DNA from: Chloroflexi bacterium OLB13
Lineage (GTDB): Bacteria; Chloroflexota; Anaerolineae; Aggregatilineales; Phototrophicaceae
Reading direction: 5' to 3'
Length of the DNA: 64,000 bases
NCBI GenBank assembly: GCA_001567485.1
Contig: JZRA01000092.1
Location: forward strand, 124,001 to 188,000
Under the pieces are notes generated by a model. The model ran no database searches. It worked only from the letters and a program-made list of their open reading frames with translations, and was not told the DNA's origin. The position numbers and the translations under genes were made by a program. Below are positions 9,769 to 20,218 of this stretch, piece by piece (position 1 is the first letter of the stretch; each line of letters opens with the position of its first letter).

Positions 9769-12700
9769 CTAGAATCCTGCGAGCGCGCTCAAGTCGGCGC
9801 GTCCAGCCTGCATCGCGCTGATCGCTTGCAGCAGCGCGATCCGGTTGCGCCGGATGTCGGCGTCATCGGTATTGACCAACACACCTTTGCCTGCTTCGTC
9901 ACCGAAGAAACGGCGTACAACCGGCACCATCGGCGCGAACGACGACAAGAACGAGTCCACATCGGCGTGCGCGTTCAGCGTCGCGCGCGACTGCTGATAC
10001 GCCAAATGCAGTTCGCGCTCTTCGTCTTGTACGAACTTTGCCTCGTTTACGTTGTACCGCTGCGGCTCACCGCGTGTAATGCGCACGCACCGCGCGAAGC
10101 TGTCGAGGATATCCGCCCAGCCATCGCCGGCCACCCACTCGGTCAACTGCTCGACGTTGACCAGCGCGCGATACGGGTTAGTAGACGTCTCGGCGAGCAC
10201 CGCGCTGATCACATCTGCTGCAAAGCCACGGTCGCTCAGCCACACACGCAGGCGTCCGGCGATGAACTCCTCGACCTGCGCACGGGTCTCAGCGCTGATC
10301 GCCACGGGTTGAACCGCCGCAACGTCCTGTATCAAACCGGACAAGTCGAGATCGATCTCGTGATGCGCCAAGATTTGGATGATGCCGAGCGCAGCGCGGC
10401 GCAGGCCGTACGGATCCGCGGTCGATTTGGGAGCAAGCCCGACGCCGAACAGGCCGACGAGGCTGTCCAACCGGTCGAGCAGCGCAAGCAGCACCCCTGC
10501 CGGCGAGGCCGGCACATCATCGTCGGCGCTGCGCGGCAGCCAGTGTTCGTAGATCGCGGCTGCGACCGGCTCAGGCTCACCCCCCAAGCGCGCATACTCG
10601 CGGCCCATCACCCCTTGCAGTGATGTCATCTCGACGACCATACGTGTCGCCAAGTCTGCCTTCAGGATTTGCGCAGCGCGCTTGGCGACCTCGATATCGG
10701 CACGCGGCGTCGCAAGCGTCTGGGCAGCTGCTGGCACGAGTCGTTCGATACGCCGGCTCTTGTCGAGCATCGAGCCAAGCTTCTCCTGAAAGGTCAGCGT
10801 GCTCAGACGCATCAAGTAGGCGTCAAGCGGCGCCTTCACATCGTCACGGTAGAAGAAGCGGGCGTCCGAGAAGCGCGCTGTGAGCACGTGCTCGTTGCCC
10901 TTCTGAACGAGGTCGACGTGTTCACGGTCGCCGTTGCGGATCGTGATAAAGTACGGCAGCAGTTCGCCTGAACTCGACTGCACGGCGAAATACCGCTGCT
11001 TGTTGCGCATGACGTTGATCAAGACATCCCGCGGCAAAGTCAGGAAGTCCGGATCGAATGACCCGCGCACCGCTGTCGGGACTTCGATCAAGTTGACGAC
11101 TTCCTGTAACAAACCGGGATCATCCGGCACAACCCCACCGACCTCAGCGGCCAGATCGCGGACTTGCTGAGCGATTGCTGCGCGGCGCGCTTCGCGGTCA
11201 AGCACTACACCCTGTGACGTGACGAACGCGAAGTACGCGTCGACATCCGCCACCGCGTGCTCCGGTGACCCGTACGGGCGGATGCCGCGTGTCACACTGC
11301 CGCTGGCGACCCCAGCGAACGCAAACGGGATGACCTGTTGGCCGAACAGCGCGAGAATCCAGCGCAGCGGCCGGCTGAACGCCTGATTCGTCTCGTTCCA
11401 GCGCATCGACTTCGGGAACTTAATCGCGCCGACAAAAGCAGGCAGCGCCTCGGCTAGCACGTCGATGGCCGGACGCCCCTTACGCTCTACACGCGCCATG
11501 ACATATTTGCCACCGTCGACGTCCTCGACCGTCAGTGCCGACACGTCGATCCCACGGCTTCGCGCAAACCCTTCGGCGGCCTTCGTCGGCGTGCCGTCCG
11601 CATTGAATGCACGTTCAGCAGGCGGCCCCTTCTCGATCGTCGTCTGGTTCGGCTGCACGGGCTGAACACCGCGAGCATGGATCACGAGGCGGCGCGGCGT
11701 CGCCATCACGCGAACGCCGTCATTCGCCAGCCGCAGTTCCTCAAACAGCTTGCTGACCAACTGCTCAAGCTGAGCCTGTGCGTCGTCCACATCTTGCGCC
11801 GGCAGTTCTTCGATACCGAGTTCGATCAAGACATCGGCCGGCGCGGTTGGCGCGGCGAGGCCGGCGGTTGGTGTTTGCAGCGCTGGCCCGGCCCATCGTT
11901 CCGCCATCTTGAGTATGGGAAATCCGAGCGACTCCCGCTGCGCGACATACGCCTTGGCGATGTTGCGCGTCATATCCCGCATACGCCGGAAATACGACGC
12001 ACGTTCGGTCACGCCGACGGCGCCGCGCGCGTCCAACACGTTGAACAGATGGCTGCACTTGAGGATGTAATCGTAGGCCGGGATGATCGCCGCCGCTTCG
12101 AGTGATCGTTTGTGCTCGCCCTCATAGATGTCGTACACCTCGCGCAAGTTCTCGACATCGGCCAAATCGAAGTAATAGCGGCAGTGGTCGATCTCATCTT
12201 GCAGCATCATATCGCGATACTGCAAGTCGCCCAGCCACTCGATGTCCCACGCGCTGTCGCGGCCTTGCAGCGCCAGTACGATGCGCTCGACCCCATACGT
12301 GATCTCGACAGCAGGCGGGTTCAGTTCGAGTCCGCCGGCCTGCTGGAAATAGGTGAACTGTGTGATCTCCTGCCCATCCAGCCAGACTTCCCAGCCCAGT
12401 CCCCACGCGCCAAGCGCCGGGCTTTCCCAGTTATCCTCCACAAAGCGGATGTCGTGTTCGCGCGGGTCGATTCCCAACGCCTCAAGCGACTGGAGATACA
12501 GCTCTTGCGGGTTGCCCGGATCGGGTTTCAGGATGACCTGATACTGGTAATACTTCTGCATACGGTTCGGGTTTTCCCCGTAACGGCCGTCGTCGGGGCG
12601 CACGCTTGGCTCGACATACGCCACGCGCCACGGCTCAGGGCCAAGGACGCGCAGCAGTGTGGCCGGGTTCCCCGTACCGGCGCCGACCTGAACGTTATAC

Positions 12701-12786
12701 GGTTCCCAGATCACGCAGTCATGCGCGGCCCAGAACTCATGCAGCTTCAAAATGACCTGCTGGAAATTGAGGGGCTTCCCCGTCAT
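9769..12786 (-). CDS. glyQS: Glycine--tRNA ligase, fused alpha and beta subunits
   Basis: A single 1005-residue chain charges tRNA-Gly. Residues about 1-295 match the alpha subunit GlyQ, with the class II catalytic core ([31 protein letters not shown] and an ITYGVERI motif). After a short Ala/Pro-rich linker (about 300-320), residues about 325-1005 match GlyS ([25 protein letters not shown], and a C-terminal anticodon-binding region). Most bacteria encode these subunits separately; fusion is known in some lineages. The start is supported by AGGA 6-7 bases upstream. No T-box leader is visible in the 164 bases before it. It leads an operon with the acetyltransferase and the permease. Confidence 0.95.
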   Translation of the reverse strand: MTGKPLNFQQVILKLHEFWAAHDCVIWEPYNVQVGAGTGNPATLLRVLGPEPWRVAYVEPSVRPDDGRYGENPNRMQKYYQYQVILKPDPGNPQELYLQSLEALGIDPREHDIRFVEDNWESPALGAWGLGWEVWLDGQEITQFTYFQQAGGLELNPPAVEITYGVERIVLALQGRDSAWDIEWLGDLQYRDMMLQDEIDHCRYYFDLADVENLREVYDIYEGEHKRSLEAAAIIPAYDYILKCSHLFNVLDARGAVGVTERASYFRRMRDMTRNIAKAYVAQRESLGFPILKMAERWAGPALQTPTAGLAAPTAPADVLIELGIEELPAQDVDDAQAQLEQLVSKLFEELRLANDGVRVMATPRRLVIHARGVQPVQPNQTTIEKGPPAERAFNADGTPTKAAEGFARSRGIDVSALTVEDVDGGKYVMARVERKGRPAIDVLAEALPAFVGAIKFPKSMRWNETNQAFSRPLRWILALFGQQVIPFAFAGVASGSVTRGIRPYGSPEHAVADVDAYFAFVTSQGVVLDREARRAAIAQQVRDLAAEVGGVVPDDPGLLQEVVNLIEVPTAVRGSFDPDFLTLPRDVLINVMRNKQRYFAVQSSSGELLPYFITIRNGDREHVDLVQKGNEHVLTARFSDARFFYRDDVKAPLDAYLMRLSTLTFQEKLGSMLDKSRRIERLVPAAAQTLATPRADIEVAKRAAQILKADLATRMVVEMTSLQGVMGREYARLGGEPEPVAAAIYEHWLPRSADDDVPASPAGVLLALLDRLDSLVGLFGVGLAPKSTADPYGLRRAALGIIQILAHHEIDLDLSGLIQDVAAVQPVAISAETRAQVEEFIAGRLRVWLSDRGFAADVISAVLAETSTNPYRALVNVEQLTEWVAGDGWADILDSFARCVRITRGEPQRYNVNEAKFVQDEERELHLAYQQSRATLNAHADVDSFLSSFAPMVPVVRRFFGDEAGKGVLVNTDDADIRRNRIALLQAISAMQAGRADLSALAGF

Positions 12787-12950
12787 TGATCGTCCTTGGA
12801 ACTGGCGTGCTTGATCTCGCCGGTCATTATAAAGACGCCTGCCGGTGTTGACGAGGGGTCGATAGGTTCAGCCGAATTGGAATCGCCGCACGCGTTCGGT
12901 ATACTTAATAATCTTCATGCATCAATTCATCATATAGGCATCAAGGTACC

Positions 12951-15008
12951 ATGGCGCAAGACGCCCTAATCGACAAGCAGTTCGGTGAATTCACCGTCAA
13001 AGAGGTCGTCGGGCGCGGGGGAATGGCTACAGTCTATCGTGCTGAACAACCGTTGATGCGCCGTGACGTTGCACTAAAGGTTATCCGACTCAACGATGTC
13101 GCTGACAAGAACCGTGACTTTTCCGCACGGTTCGCGTCCGAGGCCAAACTCATCGCGTCGCTCGAACACCCAAACATCCTCCCTGTCTACAGCTATGGAA
13201 TCACCGGCGAGTACGCGTATCTGGCGATGCGCTTTCTACGCGGTGGCACGCTCGAAGACCTGCTCAACGGCGAACCAATGCCCCTTGAGTACGCCATCCG
13301 GATGTTTCAGCAGTTCGCGCACGGACTTGCCTACGCGCACAGCAAAGGCATCATTCACCGCGATATCAAGCCTTCCAACATCCTGCTTGACGAGGAGGAC
13401 AACGCCTATCTGACCGACTTCGGCCTCGCCAAGCTGATCGACGCCGAGGCGGGCTTCACCAAGACCGGGCAGATCATGGGCACGCCGGTCTATATGTCGC
13501 CCGAACAGCTCAAGGGCGAGGCGCTCGACTTCCGTTCCGACGTGTACGCCCTCGGCTGCCTGCTCTACGAAATGCTCACCGGATCGCCGCCGTTCTCGTC
13601 GTCCGATGGGGACGTCATCCCGGTCATTTTCAAGCATCTGCAAACGCACCCTGAAGCCCCGTCCGAGCGCAACCCTTCCCTGCCGCCGGCTTTTGATGCG
13701 GTTGTCCTGCGCGCCCTCGCCAAAGCGCCAGCAGATCGCTATCCATCGGTGCGCGACATGGCGAACGACCTCAACAAGGCGATCGGCAAACATGCGACGT
13801 TGTCGTTTCCTCAGCCGGCCGAGACGATCATCAACCGCACGCAGCCTATCCAACTGCGGCAGGATCATGTGAGAACCGGGCTGATCGCGGCAATCGTCAC
13901 GCTCGTCGCAGCCGTGCTCGGCGTGACGCTGCTGCTGGTCAGGACGGAACAGGAGCGTCGGGACACCGTCGCCACGAACTTCGCGGCGGCCGTGACCGCA
14001 CAGCAGGCCATCGCGCTGGCCGAAACGCAAACCGCAATCGCATCCCACCCTCGCTATGACCCTGACCAAATTCGGCTGGGGGAGAGCGGTAACATCGAGG
14101 ATTACCTGCCAACCCAGGAAGAGATGGAGGTGGCGCGCTCCATCGTCGGCGCGAACGGGTTCATTGCGCTTGTTCCATGCAACACGTCGAGCGAATATCA
14201 TGCGGCGCTTACGCGTGAGCTGGCGCAGTTCGCGCGTGAGGCCGGGATCCCCACGCGCGTGTACGATCCGGACAGCGATGCGTACCAGCAGCTCACCCTG
14301 TTGGAACGCGCCATCGCCGATAACGCGACCGGAATCGTCCTCTGCCCGCTGGATTTGGAGCTGATCGCCCCGACGATGTGGGAAGTACGGCGCGCGCGCA
14401 TCCCGTTTGTTTCACAGGCGTCCAACATGGGACAGTACGGCGGCGTGCAAGTCCTGACCGACGCCGCACTGCTCGGCCAAGTCCCCGGTGAGTACATTGG
14501 GCAGCTGGTCGCGGATCAGTTCGATGGCGTGGCAAAGGTGGTCGTGCTGACGTTCGACGATCTGCCGGATGTTAAGGCACGTGCCGATGGCATGGTCGAT
14601 GGCTTGCTCAAGTACGCGCCAAACGCCGAAATTGTCGCCCGTGTGCGTGGCGCCACACCGGACTGGGCGCAAGAATCGATCGAAGCGCTGCTGGCCGACG
14701 GTGTGGAGTTCAACGTTATCCTCACCATTAACGATGCCGGAGGGTTTGGGGCCCTAGCAGCCTTAGAAGCGGCCGGGGTGCCTTACGACGACGTAGTAAT
14801 CGGCAGCGTCGACGCGGAAGTGTTGGCGCAGCGCTATATCCGAGAAGGCAAGTACTTCAAGGCGACGGTCGAGGCCGGGCGCACTGAATACGCCTCCGCG
14901 GCGGTATCGGTTATGATGAAAATGCTCGCGGGCGCGTCTGTCCCCGAATTCACCCTTATCCCACCGGGTGAGTTGATTACAGCCGACACACTCCAGTCCG
15001 AACCCTAG
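12951..15008 (+). CDS. Membrane Ser/Thr protein kinase with periplasmic-binding-protein sensor
   Basis: A 685-residue receptor-like kinase. Residues about 12-280 are a PknB-type catalytic domain: glycine loop GRGGMATVYR, catalytic lysine K43 (VALKVI), IIHRDIKPSN with D138, DFG at 156-158 and MGTPVYMSPEQ activation segment. All key residues are intact. One transmembrane helix lies at about 309-330. The extracellular part (about 385-680) resembles family-4 periplasmic sugar-binding proteins (FIALVPCNTSSEYHAAL near 403, then VVLTFDDLPDVKARADGMVDGLL), not the usual PASTA repeats. It therefore probably couples binding of a small solute to cytoplasmic phosphorylation. ppc begins 25 bases after its stop, so cotranscription is likely. 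Confidence 0.9.
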   Translation: MAQDALIDKQFGEFTVKEVVGRGGMATVYRAEQPLMRRDVALKVIRLNDVADKNRDFSARFASEAKLIASLEHPNILPVYSYGITGEYAYLAMRFLRGGTLEDLLNGEPMPLEYAIRMFQQFAHGLAYAHSKGIIHRDIKPSNILLDEEDNAYLTDFGLAKLIDAEAGFTKTGQIMGTPVYMSPEQLKGEALDFRSDVYALGCLLYEMLTGSPPFSSSDGDVIPVIFKHLQTHPEAPSERNPSLPPAFDAVVLRALAKAPADRYPSVRDMANDLNKAIGKHATLSFPQPAETIINRTQPIQLRQDHVRTGLIAAIVTLVAAVLGVTLLLVRTEQERRDTVATNFAAAVTAQQAIALAETQTAIASHPRYDPDQIRLGESGNIEDYLPTQEEMEVARSIVGANGFIALVPCNTSSEYHAALTRELAQFAREAGIPTRVYDPDSDAYQQLTLLERAIADNATGIVLCPLDLELIAPTMWEVRRARIPFVSQASNMGQYGGVQVLTDAALLGQVPGEYIGQLVADQFDGVAKVVVLTFDDLPDVKARADGMVDGLLKYAPNAEIVARVRGATPDWAQESIEALLADGVEFNVILTINDAGGFGALAALEAAGVPYDDVVIGSVDAEVLAQRYIREGKYFKATVEAGRTEYASAAVSVMMKMLAGASVPEFTLIPPGELITADTLQSEP

Positions 15009-15033
15009 CGGTGATACCAGTTAGCGGAATGCC

Positions 15034-17718
15034 ATGTTTCAACTTGATCCAAAACTCTTGGACGCCGTAGGTTCGCTCAGCGGAGACATTCGATACTTGG
15101 GTTCGCTGCTCGGCTTGGTCATCCGCGAACAGTACGGTCAGGAAGCGTTCGATCTCGTTGAAGAAACGCGGGCATCGGCCAAGGCGCGCCGTGCCGGGGA
15201 GGTCGCGGAGACGCCCCGTCTGCTTGAGCGCATGCGCCGGCTTCCGCTGGATTCCAAGCGCGTATTGATTAAGGCGTTCGCCAACTACTTTCAGCTCATC
15301 AATATCGCAGAGGATCATCAACGTGTACGTGTGCTGCGCGAACGCGAAGCAGCTGGCACGCTCAGCGAGACGATCGACTCCGCGCTTCTTGACCTAAAGC
15401 ACGCCGGCAGCGACGCGGCGACGGTCGAACGCCTTCTGCATGCCATACATGTGCGCTTGGTCTTTACGGCGCACCCTAGCGAAGCCAAACGGCAGGAAGT
15501 CCTGATCAAGCTCGCGGACATCAGCGAACTGCTGACGGGCCTCGAACGCCAGTCACTCCTGCCACGCGAGCAAGACCAGATCACAAGCGATATCCTGCGG
15601 CGGATCGAACAGCTCTGGCAGACCCGTCCCAACCGCGCGCAGCGAGCGACCGTCATGGACGAGGTCGAGTTCGGCCTGTTCTTCATCACGCGCTTCGTGA
15701 TGGACGTGACGGTCGACGTGCACCTCGACCTGCTCGACAGCCTGAACCGGCACTTTCCGCTTCACGATTGGTCGAATACCTCTCCGCTGATTCAGTTCGC
15801 CTCATGGATCGCTGGCGACCGCGACGGCAACCCGAACGTCACGCCGGACGTCACGCGTGAGGCGCTCAACGTCATGCGTGAACGGGCGCGCACGGTGTAT
15901 CGGGCCGAGGTCGAATATCTGCGGGATCGGCAGACTCAGTCCTTGGACGAAGCCCCGGTGTCGGAAGAACTGCTGCAGCGGCTCGGCGTCTCGAACCCGT
16001 TCGCTGGGCGATTTGCCGGCGAAGTATATCGCCAGTATCTCCAGCACATCAGCGACCGGCTGGCGACCGATCAGTATCGTCGTAGTGACGAACTGCTCGA
16101 TGACCTACAAGTCCTGTGGGACAGCCTCCATCACAATCGAGGCGTTCACGCCGCCGAGGGTTCGCTCAGGCGGCTGATGCTCAAGGTGCGCCTATTCGGG
16201 ATGCACCTTGCGCCGCTTGAAATCCGCGAAGACGGCCGCCTGCATACCGCCGCCTTGACCGAGGTCTTCAGCCGCTATCGAATGGCAGAGAACTACGCGG
16301 AAATGCCCGAACCGGAACGCGTGGCACTGCTAACGCGCGAGATCGAAAACGCGCGACCGCTGCTGCCCGTTCAGCCCACTTTCAGCGACGCGACGAACCG
16401 CATTATCGCCACATGGCGCATGATCGCGGACATCCACGCAACACACAGCCCGCGCGCGATCGACACGGTGATCGCCAGCATGTCGCAGTACGAAAGCGAC
16501 GTACTCGCCATGCTGCTGCTCGCGTGCGAGGTCGGCATCGCCGATCATGTCGACATTGTGCCGCTGTTTGAGACCGTGGAAGACTTGCAGCGGGCGAAAG
16601 AGGTCATGCAGAGTCTGTTCGATAACCCCGTCTATTCCCGGTACCTCGACAAACGCGGGCGCATTCAGCAGGTGATGATCGGGTATTCCGACAGCAACAA
16701 GGACGGCGGATACGTCGCGTCGAACTGGAACCTGTATCAGGCACAGCGCGAGCTTGCGGAGTTATGCGCACAGAATAACGTGACGCTGTGCCTATTCCAC
16801 GGGCGCGGCGGCAGCATCGGGCGCGGCGGTGGGCCGACCAATCGCGCCATCCTCGCACAGCCCCCCGGCTCGATGACCGGCCCGATCAAGATCACCGAAC
16901 AGGGCGAGGTTATCGCCTATCGCTATGGCAACCCCGACATCGCCTACCGCCATCTTCAGCAGGTCCTGAACGCGTCGATCCTCGCGCTGGGGGCGCCGCA
17001 GAACGGAATCGACCCGCGCTGGTTCACGGTGATGGATGCGCTGTCCGAACTGAGCCGCGCGCACTATCGCGCCTTCGTGTACGAGACGCCGTCGTTTCTG
17101 ACCTATTGGCACGAGGCGACACCGATTAACGAGCTTGCACAGCTTCCTATCGGCTCGCGGCCTGCGAAGCGCAGCAAAGGCGGCTTCGAGTCGATCCGCG
17201 CGATCCCGTGGGTGTTCAGCTGGATGCAGAGCCGTGCGATTATCCCGAGTTGGTACGGCGTCGGCCATGCTTGCAAGGCGTACTGCGCCGGCACGCCCGA
17301 TGGTGAGCTGACGTTGCAGACGATGTACGAGCGCTGGCCGTTCTTCAAGGCGCTGATCGACAACGTTCAGCTTGACGTGGTGAAGGCCGATATGGGCATC
17401 GCCCGGTTGTACAGCGGCCTCGTGAGCGACGCGAAGCTGCGTGACACCATCTTCAGCAAGATCGAGAGCGAGCACGCGCAAACATGTGACTGGATTTGCC
17501 GTATCACCGGCCAAACGAGCGTGCTCGAAAAGACGCCGTTGATGCAGCGTTCGATCGACCGGCGTAACCCGTATGTCGATCCGCTCAACTTCATTCAAGT
17601 CGCACTGCTGGCCGACCTGCGCATGATGCACCCGGATTTGCCCGCCTATGACGATACGCTGCAAGCCGTCCTCGCGACTGTGAACGGCATCGCGGCGGGG
17701 ATGAAGACGACCGGATGA
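15034..17718 (+). CDS. ppc: Phosphoenolpyruvate carboxylase
   Basis: An 894-residue enzyme of normal length for bacterial PEPC, which makes oxaloacetate from PEP and bicarbonate to refill the citric acid cycle. Signature segments are present: VFTAHPSEAKRQ with catalytic His about 147 (most enzymes read HPTE; here Thr is Ser), VMIGYSDSNKDGGY, FHGRGGSIGRGGGPTNRA and GSRPAKR followed by ESIRAIPWVFSWMQ. The C-terminus ends KTTG, close to the usual NTG. It follows the receptor kinase gene by 25 bases, and its stop overlaps the start of the next membrane-protein gene (ATGA). Confidence 0.96.
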   Translation: MFQLDPKLLDAVGSLSGDIRYLGSLLGLVIREQYGQEAFDLVEETRASAKARRAGEVAETPRLLERMRRLPLDSKRVLIKAFANYFQLINIAEDHQRVRVLREREAAGTLSETIDSALLDLKHAGSDAATVERLLHAIHVRLVFTAHPSEAKRQEVLIKLADISELLTGLERQSLLPREQDQITSDILRRIEQLWQTRPNRAQRATVMDEVEFGLFFITRFVMDVTVDVHLDLLDSLNRHFPLHDWSNTSPLIQFASWIAGDRDGNPNVTPDVTREALNVMRERARTVYRAEVEYLRDRQTQSLDEAPVSEELLQRLGVSNPFAGRFAGEVYRQYLQHISDRLATDQYRRSDELLDDLQVLWDSLHHNRGVHAAEGSLRRLMLKVRLFGMHLAPLEIREDGRLHTAALTEVFSRYRMAENYAEMPEPERVALLTREIENARPLLPVQPTFSDATNRIIATWRMIADIHATHSPRAIDTVIASMSQYESDVLAMLLLACEVGIADHVDIVPLFETVEDLQRAKEVMQSLFDNPVYSRYLDKRGRIQQVMIGYSDSNKDGGYVASNWNLYQAQRELAELCAQNNVTLCLFHGRGGSIGRGGGPTNRAILAQPPGSMTGPIKITEQGEVIAYRYGNPDIAYRHLQQVLNASILALGAPQNGIDPRWFTVMDALSELSRAHYRAFVYETPSFLTYWHEATPINELAQLPIGSRPAKRSKGGFESIRAIPWVFSWMQSRAIIPSWYGVGHACKAYCAGTPDGELTLQTMYERWPFFKALIDNVQLDVVKADMGIARLYSGLVSDAKLRDTIFSKIESEHAQTCDWICRITGQTSVLEKTPLMQRSIDRRNPYVDPLNFIQVALLADLRMMHPDLPAYDDTLQAVLATVNGIAAGMKTTG

Positions 17719-18707
17719 TCCCGGCAGGGTTAACGCCGCAGCTAGCTCGGCATTGGCCGCGCCTCCTGCTCGCGGTTCTTTGGGCCATTGGATCAGAGGT
17801 GCTCCTGTGGTCTTATCCGCCTGATCGTACAATCATGGATTGGATACTGAACCTTGCCGGCTACGGCGTGCTGGCATACGCCCTCACCGACCTTGCCGTC
17901 CGCTGGCGGATGCGCGATCTGTACGGTGTCGCGCCGCTTGGTGGGCTTGCCGCCCTCCTCTATGCGCTGTTCGTCAATCCACAGTTCACGCTTGTTGACA
18001 TCCCGCGTACGCTCGTTACCCGTGCGATGGGCAGCCACGCACTGCTGTTCATGGGTATGCTGCTGCTGTGGCTGGTCATGCTGCGCGCAGTACCTTTGCT
18101 GCATCTGCTCATCCCACTGGCGGCGCTGATCGGCGCATGCTGGGGCACATGGGTGCGATACGCTCCGATCCTGACCGACCTCCCCGGCCCGACGCTCACG
18201 GATCCAACGCTGTTCATTCTGATCGGCCTCGTCATCGTCGCCTTGATCGGGGTGGTCGGCCTGATCGGAGCACGAATGCTGCCGGTGCGGGGCGAGTCGC
18301 TGCTCATGCAGCCCACCGAGGCTGTGGTCGTGGGCTTCGCCGCTGTCGCGCTTATCTATCGCCAGCTCGACCTCGGCGCAATCGACCTCGAGTCACGGGG
18401 GTTGGTCGTCGGATTGATCGGGCTGTGCCTTGCGATGCTGTGGTTTCGTAAGGATACAACCTACGGCTATCTAGCTGGAGAGGTTCGCGTCAATCCGCCG
18501 TGGACAACGTGGTGCGCGGGCATGATGGCGTTTCTGATCGCTGCAAGCGCAGCGTTCTCCGCGCCGATCATCGGTGACGACTCGTTCAATCAGGTGGCTG
18601 CGGTCGTGGCGCTGTTCACATTGTTCGGCGCAACATGGCTCCCCGGCGTCTCCGTGATTCTTGGGCTGCGTGCGGTACTTAGAGAAGTATCGTCAACGCC
18701 GCTGTAG
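17715..18707 (+). CDS. Polytopic membrane protein, unknown function
   Basis: A 330-residue very hydrophobic protein with roughly nine or ten predicted membrane segments. Examples are LLLAVLWAIGSEVLLW near the N-terminus, LLFMGMLLLWLVMLRAV near 110 and a final helix near 300. I recognise no family. It overlaps the ppc stop by 4 bases, so it is translationally coupled to ppc and belongs to the kinase-ppc operon. No binding or catalytic motif is visible. A transport or signalling role would be a guess. Confidence 0.75.
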   Translation: MIPAGLTPQLARHWPRLLLAVLWAIGSEVLLWSYPPDRTIMDWILNLAGYGVLAYALTDLAVRWRMRDLYGVAPLGGLAALLYALFVNPQFTLVDIPRTLVTRAMGSHALLFMGMLLLWLVMLRAVPLLHLLIPLAALIGACWGTWVRYAPILTDLPGPTLTDPTLFILIGLVIVALIGVVGLIGARMLPVRGESLLMQPTEAVVVGFAAVALIYRQLDLGAIDLESRGLVVGLIGLCLAMLWFRKDTTYGYLAGEVRVNPPWTTWCAGMMAFLIAASAAFSAPIIGDDSFNQVAAVVALFTLFGATWLPGVSVILGLRAVLREVSSTPL

Positions 18708-18814
18708 CCCTAAGCCGGGTTCGTAAGTCAAGAGATTCGGTCTTCTATCTTGCAGCGTTAGTCGAGCTATATGGCGCGGCGTTTTCTCATCACTCATCAC
18801 TTTCAACTTCGCGT

Positions 18815-20218
18815 TTAGACGACACTGCTGAACGGCTCGACACGTACATGAGCGCCGAGCCGTCCGTCGAGCATCACGCGAACCTCGCCCCCGTCCGTAA
18901 ACCATCCCGGCGGCCCGCCAACACGTACCGGCTGGCGCAGATCATGCGCAGGCAGTTCGATCAGCCGGTCATCGCCGCCTGAACGCTGCACATGAATTTC
19001 GATATGGTGCGGGTCGTCCCACTCGCCCGGCCAGAACGTGATGAGGACGCCGTCGGCAGTGGGCAGCACGCGATCCACATACGCGCTTCGGCGGAAGAAC
19101 AGCGCGAAGTCCCCCCGCGCAATGATGTGCTGACGCCACTGTTCACGGGTGTTGTCCGTCAATTGATTCTTGAGAGTCTCCGCCTCGGCGTCGCTGCGGC
19201 ACCAGATCAGCTGGAGCGACTCCAGCGTCAAGGGAGATGGCACGAGAACCTGCGCGCGCCGACTGCGCAGCACTTCGTCTTTCTCCGCCGGTTTCGGCGC
19301 TTCGTCGTGATAGATCAACTCAAACGGCAGTTCGGCCAGTGCGCCAGATGTCGCGGATGACCGCTTCACAACCTGCGGGTCGCCAGATGTGAAGCGGGCC
19401 GCAGGCAGGCAAATCGTCGATTCGAGATCGAACAGCAGGCATACCGGCACAGGCAAGCGGTCAGGACTCGGCGTGCCGGGCAGCACCCCTTCGCGGAACC
19501 ACATGTCCGGCGTGCGCGGGCGGAAATTCAGGCCCAACAGCTGATCCTGCGAACGGCGTGATCCCCCCGAACGGGCAGCGGTCAACTTGCCTTGGTTGAG
19601 CACGTTCGCCACAGCCTCGATATCAAGATAGTGAAACAGGAAATACGTCCACCATGACCGGCCACCCAACCACGGTTCGCGCCGGAGTTCGGCAAGGGCA
19701 CGTCTGAACGCAGGCGCATCGCGCTTTTCCGGTACAGACAGCCGCCGCAGTCGTGATGGGCGGAACACAGAGCGCCCCGTCTCCGGCTCGCCATCTCCAC
19801 CCAGCGACGCGAACGCACGCCCGACGTTCAGGTCGCTCAACAAGTCGCGCAGCCGTTCGGCATACTGTGATGGCTGCGAGAAATCGAGCCGGTTAAGGTG
19901 TTCAAGGTGCAGCGGTATCTCTGCGTCGGCCTGCACCAACAGCGGAATGATGCGCTTACCCTTTCGCTGCAATCGCATCTGCTCGGCGCGGCAGTACGTC
20001 GACTGGTACGACTTGTGGCTGCACAACGCCAACCCGACGTCGCAGCTTTCAATCACGCGCTCGATAGTGCGTGCCCAGTTGTCCCCTCCTTGAATATCGG
20101 CGACATCCATCCACGCCGTCAGGCCAGCCGCACGGAGATCGTCACGCAGGCGCAGCGCGAGGGATTTGGCGTCATCACGGGCGTACGAGATGAAGATGCG
20201 GGCGCCGGCCTCGATCAT
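18815..20218 (-). CDS. TIR domain fused to a DarT-like (DUF4433) domain
   Basis: A 467-residue protein with three parts. Residues 1-about 130 are a TIR domain: RIFISYARDD at 7-16, AWMDVADIQGGDNW and CSHKSYQSTYCRAEQ, where E79 sits at the position of the catalytic glutamate of NAD-cleaving TIR domains. Residues about 185-350 resemble DarT, the ssDNA thymidine ADP-ribosyltransferase: LFHYLDIEAVANVLNQGKL, then NFRPRTPDMW at 231-240, FTSGDP at 276-281 and RRAQVLVPSPL at 320-330. In DarT the last motif normally carries the catalytic Glu (AE.LV); here it is Gln323. The loop between the first two motifs is much shorter than in DarT. The last 100 residues are beta-rich and unrecognised. It overlaps the macro-domain gene by 4 bases (ATGA). 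TIR is firm; DarT-like is a moderate call. Confidence 0.78.
   Translation of the reverse strand: MIEAGARIFISYARDDAKSLALRLRDDLRAAGLTAWMDVADIQGGDNWARTIERVIESCDVGLALCSHKSYQSTYCRAEQMRLQRKGKRIIPLLVQADAEIPLHLEHLNRLDFSQPSQYAERLRDLLSDLNVGRAFASLGGDGEPETGRSVFRPSRLRRLSVPEKRDAPAFRRALAELRREPWLGGRSWWTYFLFHYLDIEAVANVLNQGKLTAARSGGSRRSQDQLLGLNFRPRTPDMWFREGVLPGTPSPDRLPVPVCLLFDLESTICLPAARFTSGDPQVVKRSSATSGALAELPFELIYHDEAPKPAEKDEVLRSRRAQVLVPSPLTLESLQLIWCRSDAEAETLKNQLTDNTREQWRQHIIARGDFALFFRRSAYVDRVLPTADGVLITFWPGEWDDPHHIEIHVQRSGGDDRLIELPAHDLRQPVRVGGPPGWFTDGGEVRVMLDGRLGAHVRVEPFSSVV

Noticed and set aside
12787-12950. T-box or glycine riboswitch before glyQS
   Set aside because: No T-box sequence (such as AGGGTGG-ACCGCG) and no tandem glycine-aptamer features in the 164-base divergent gap.
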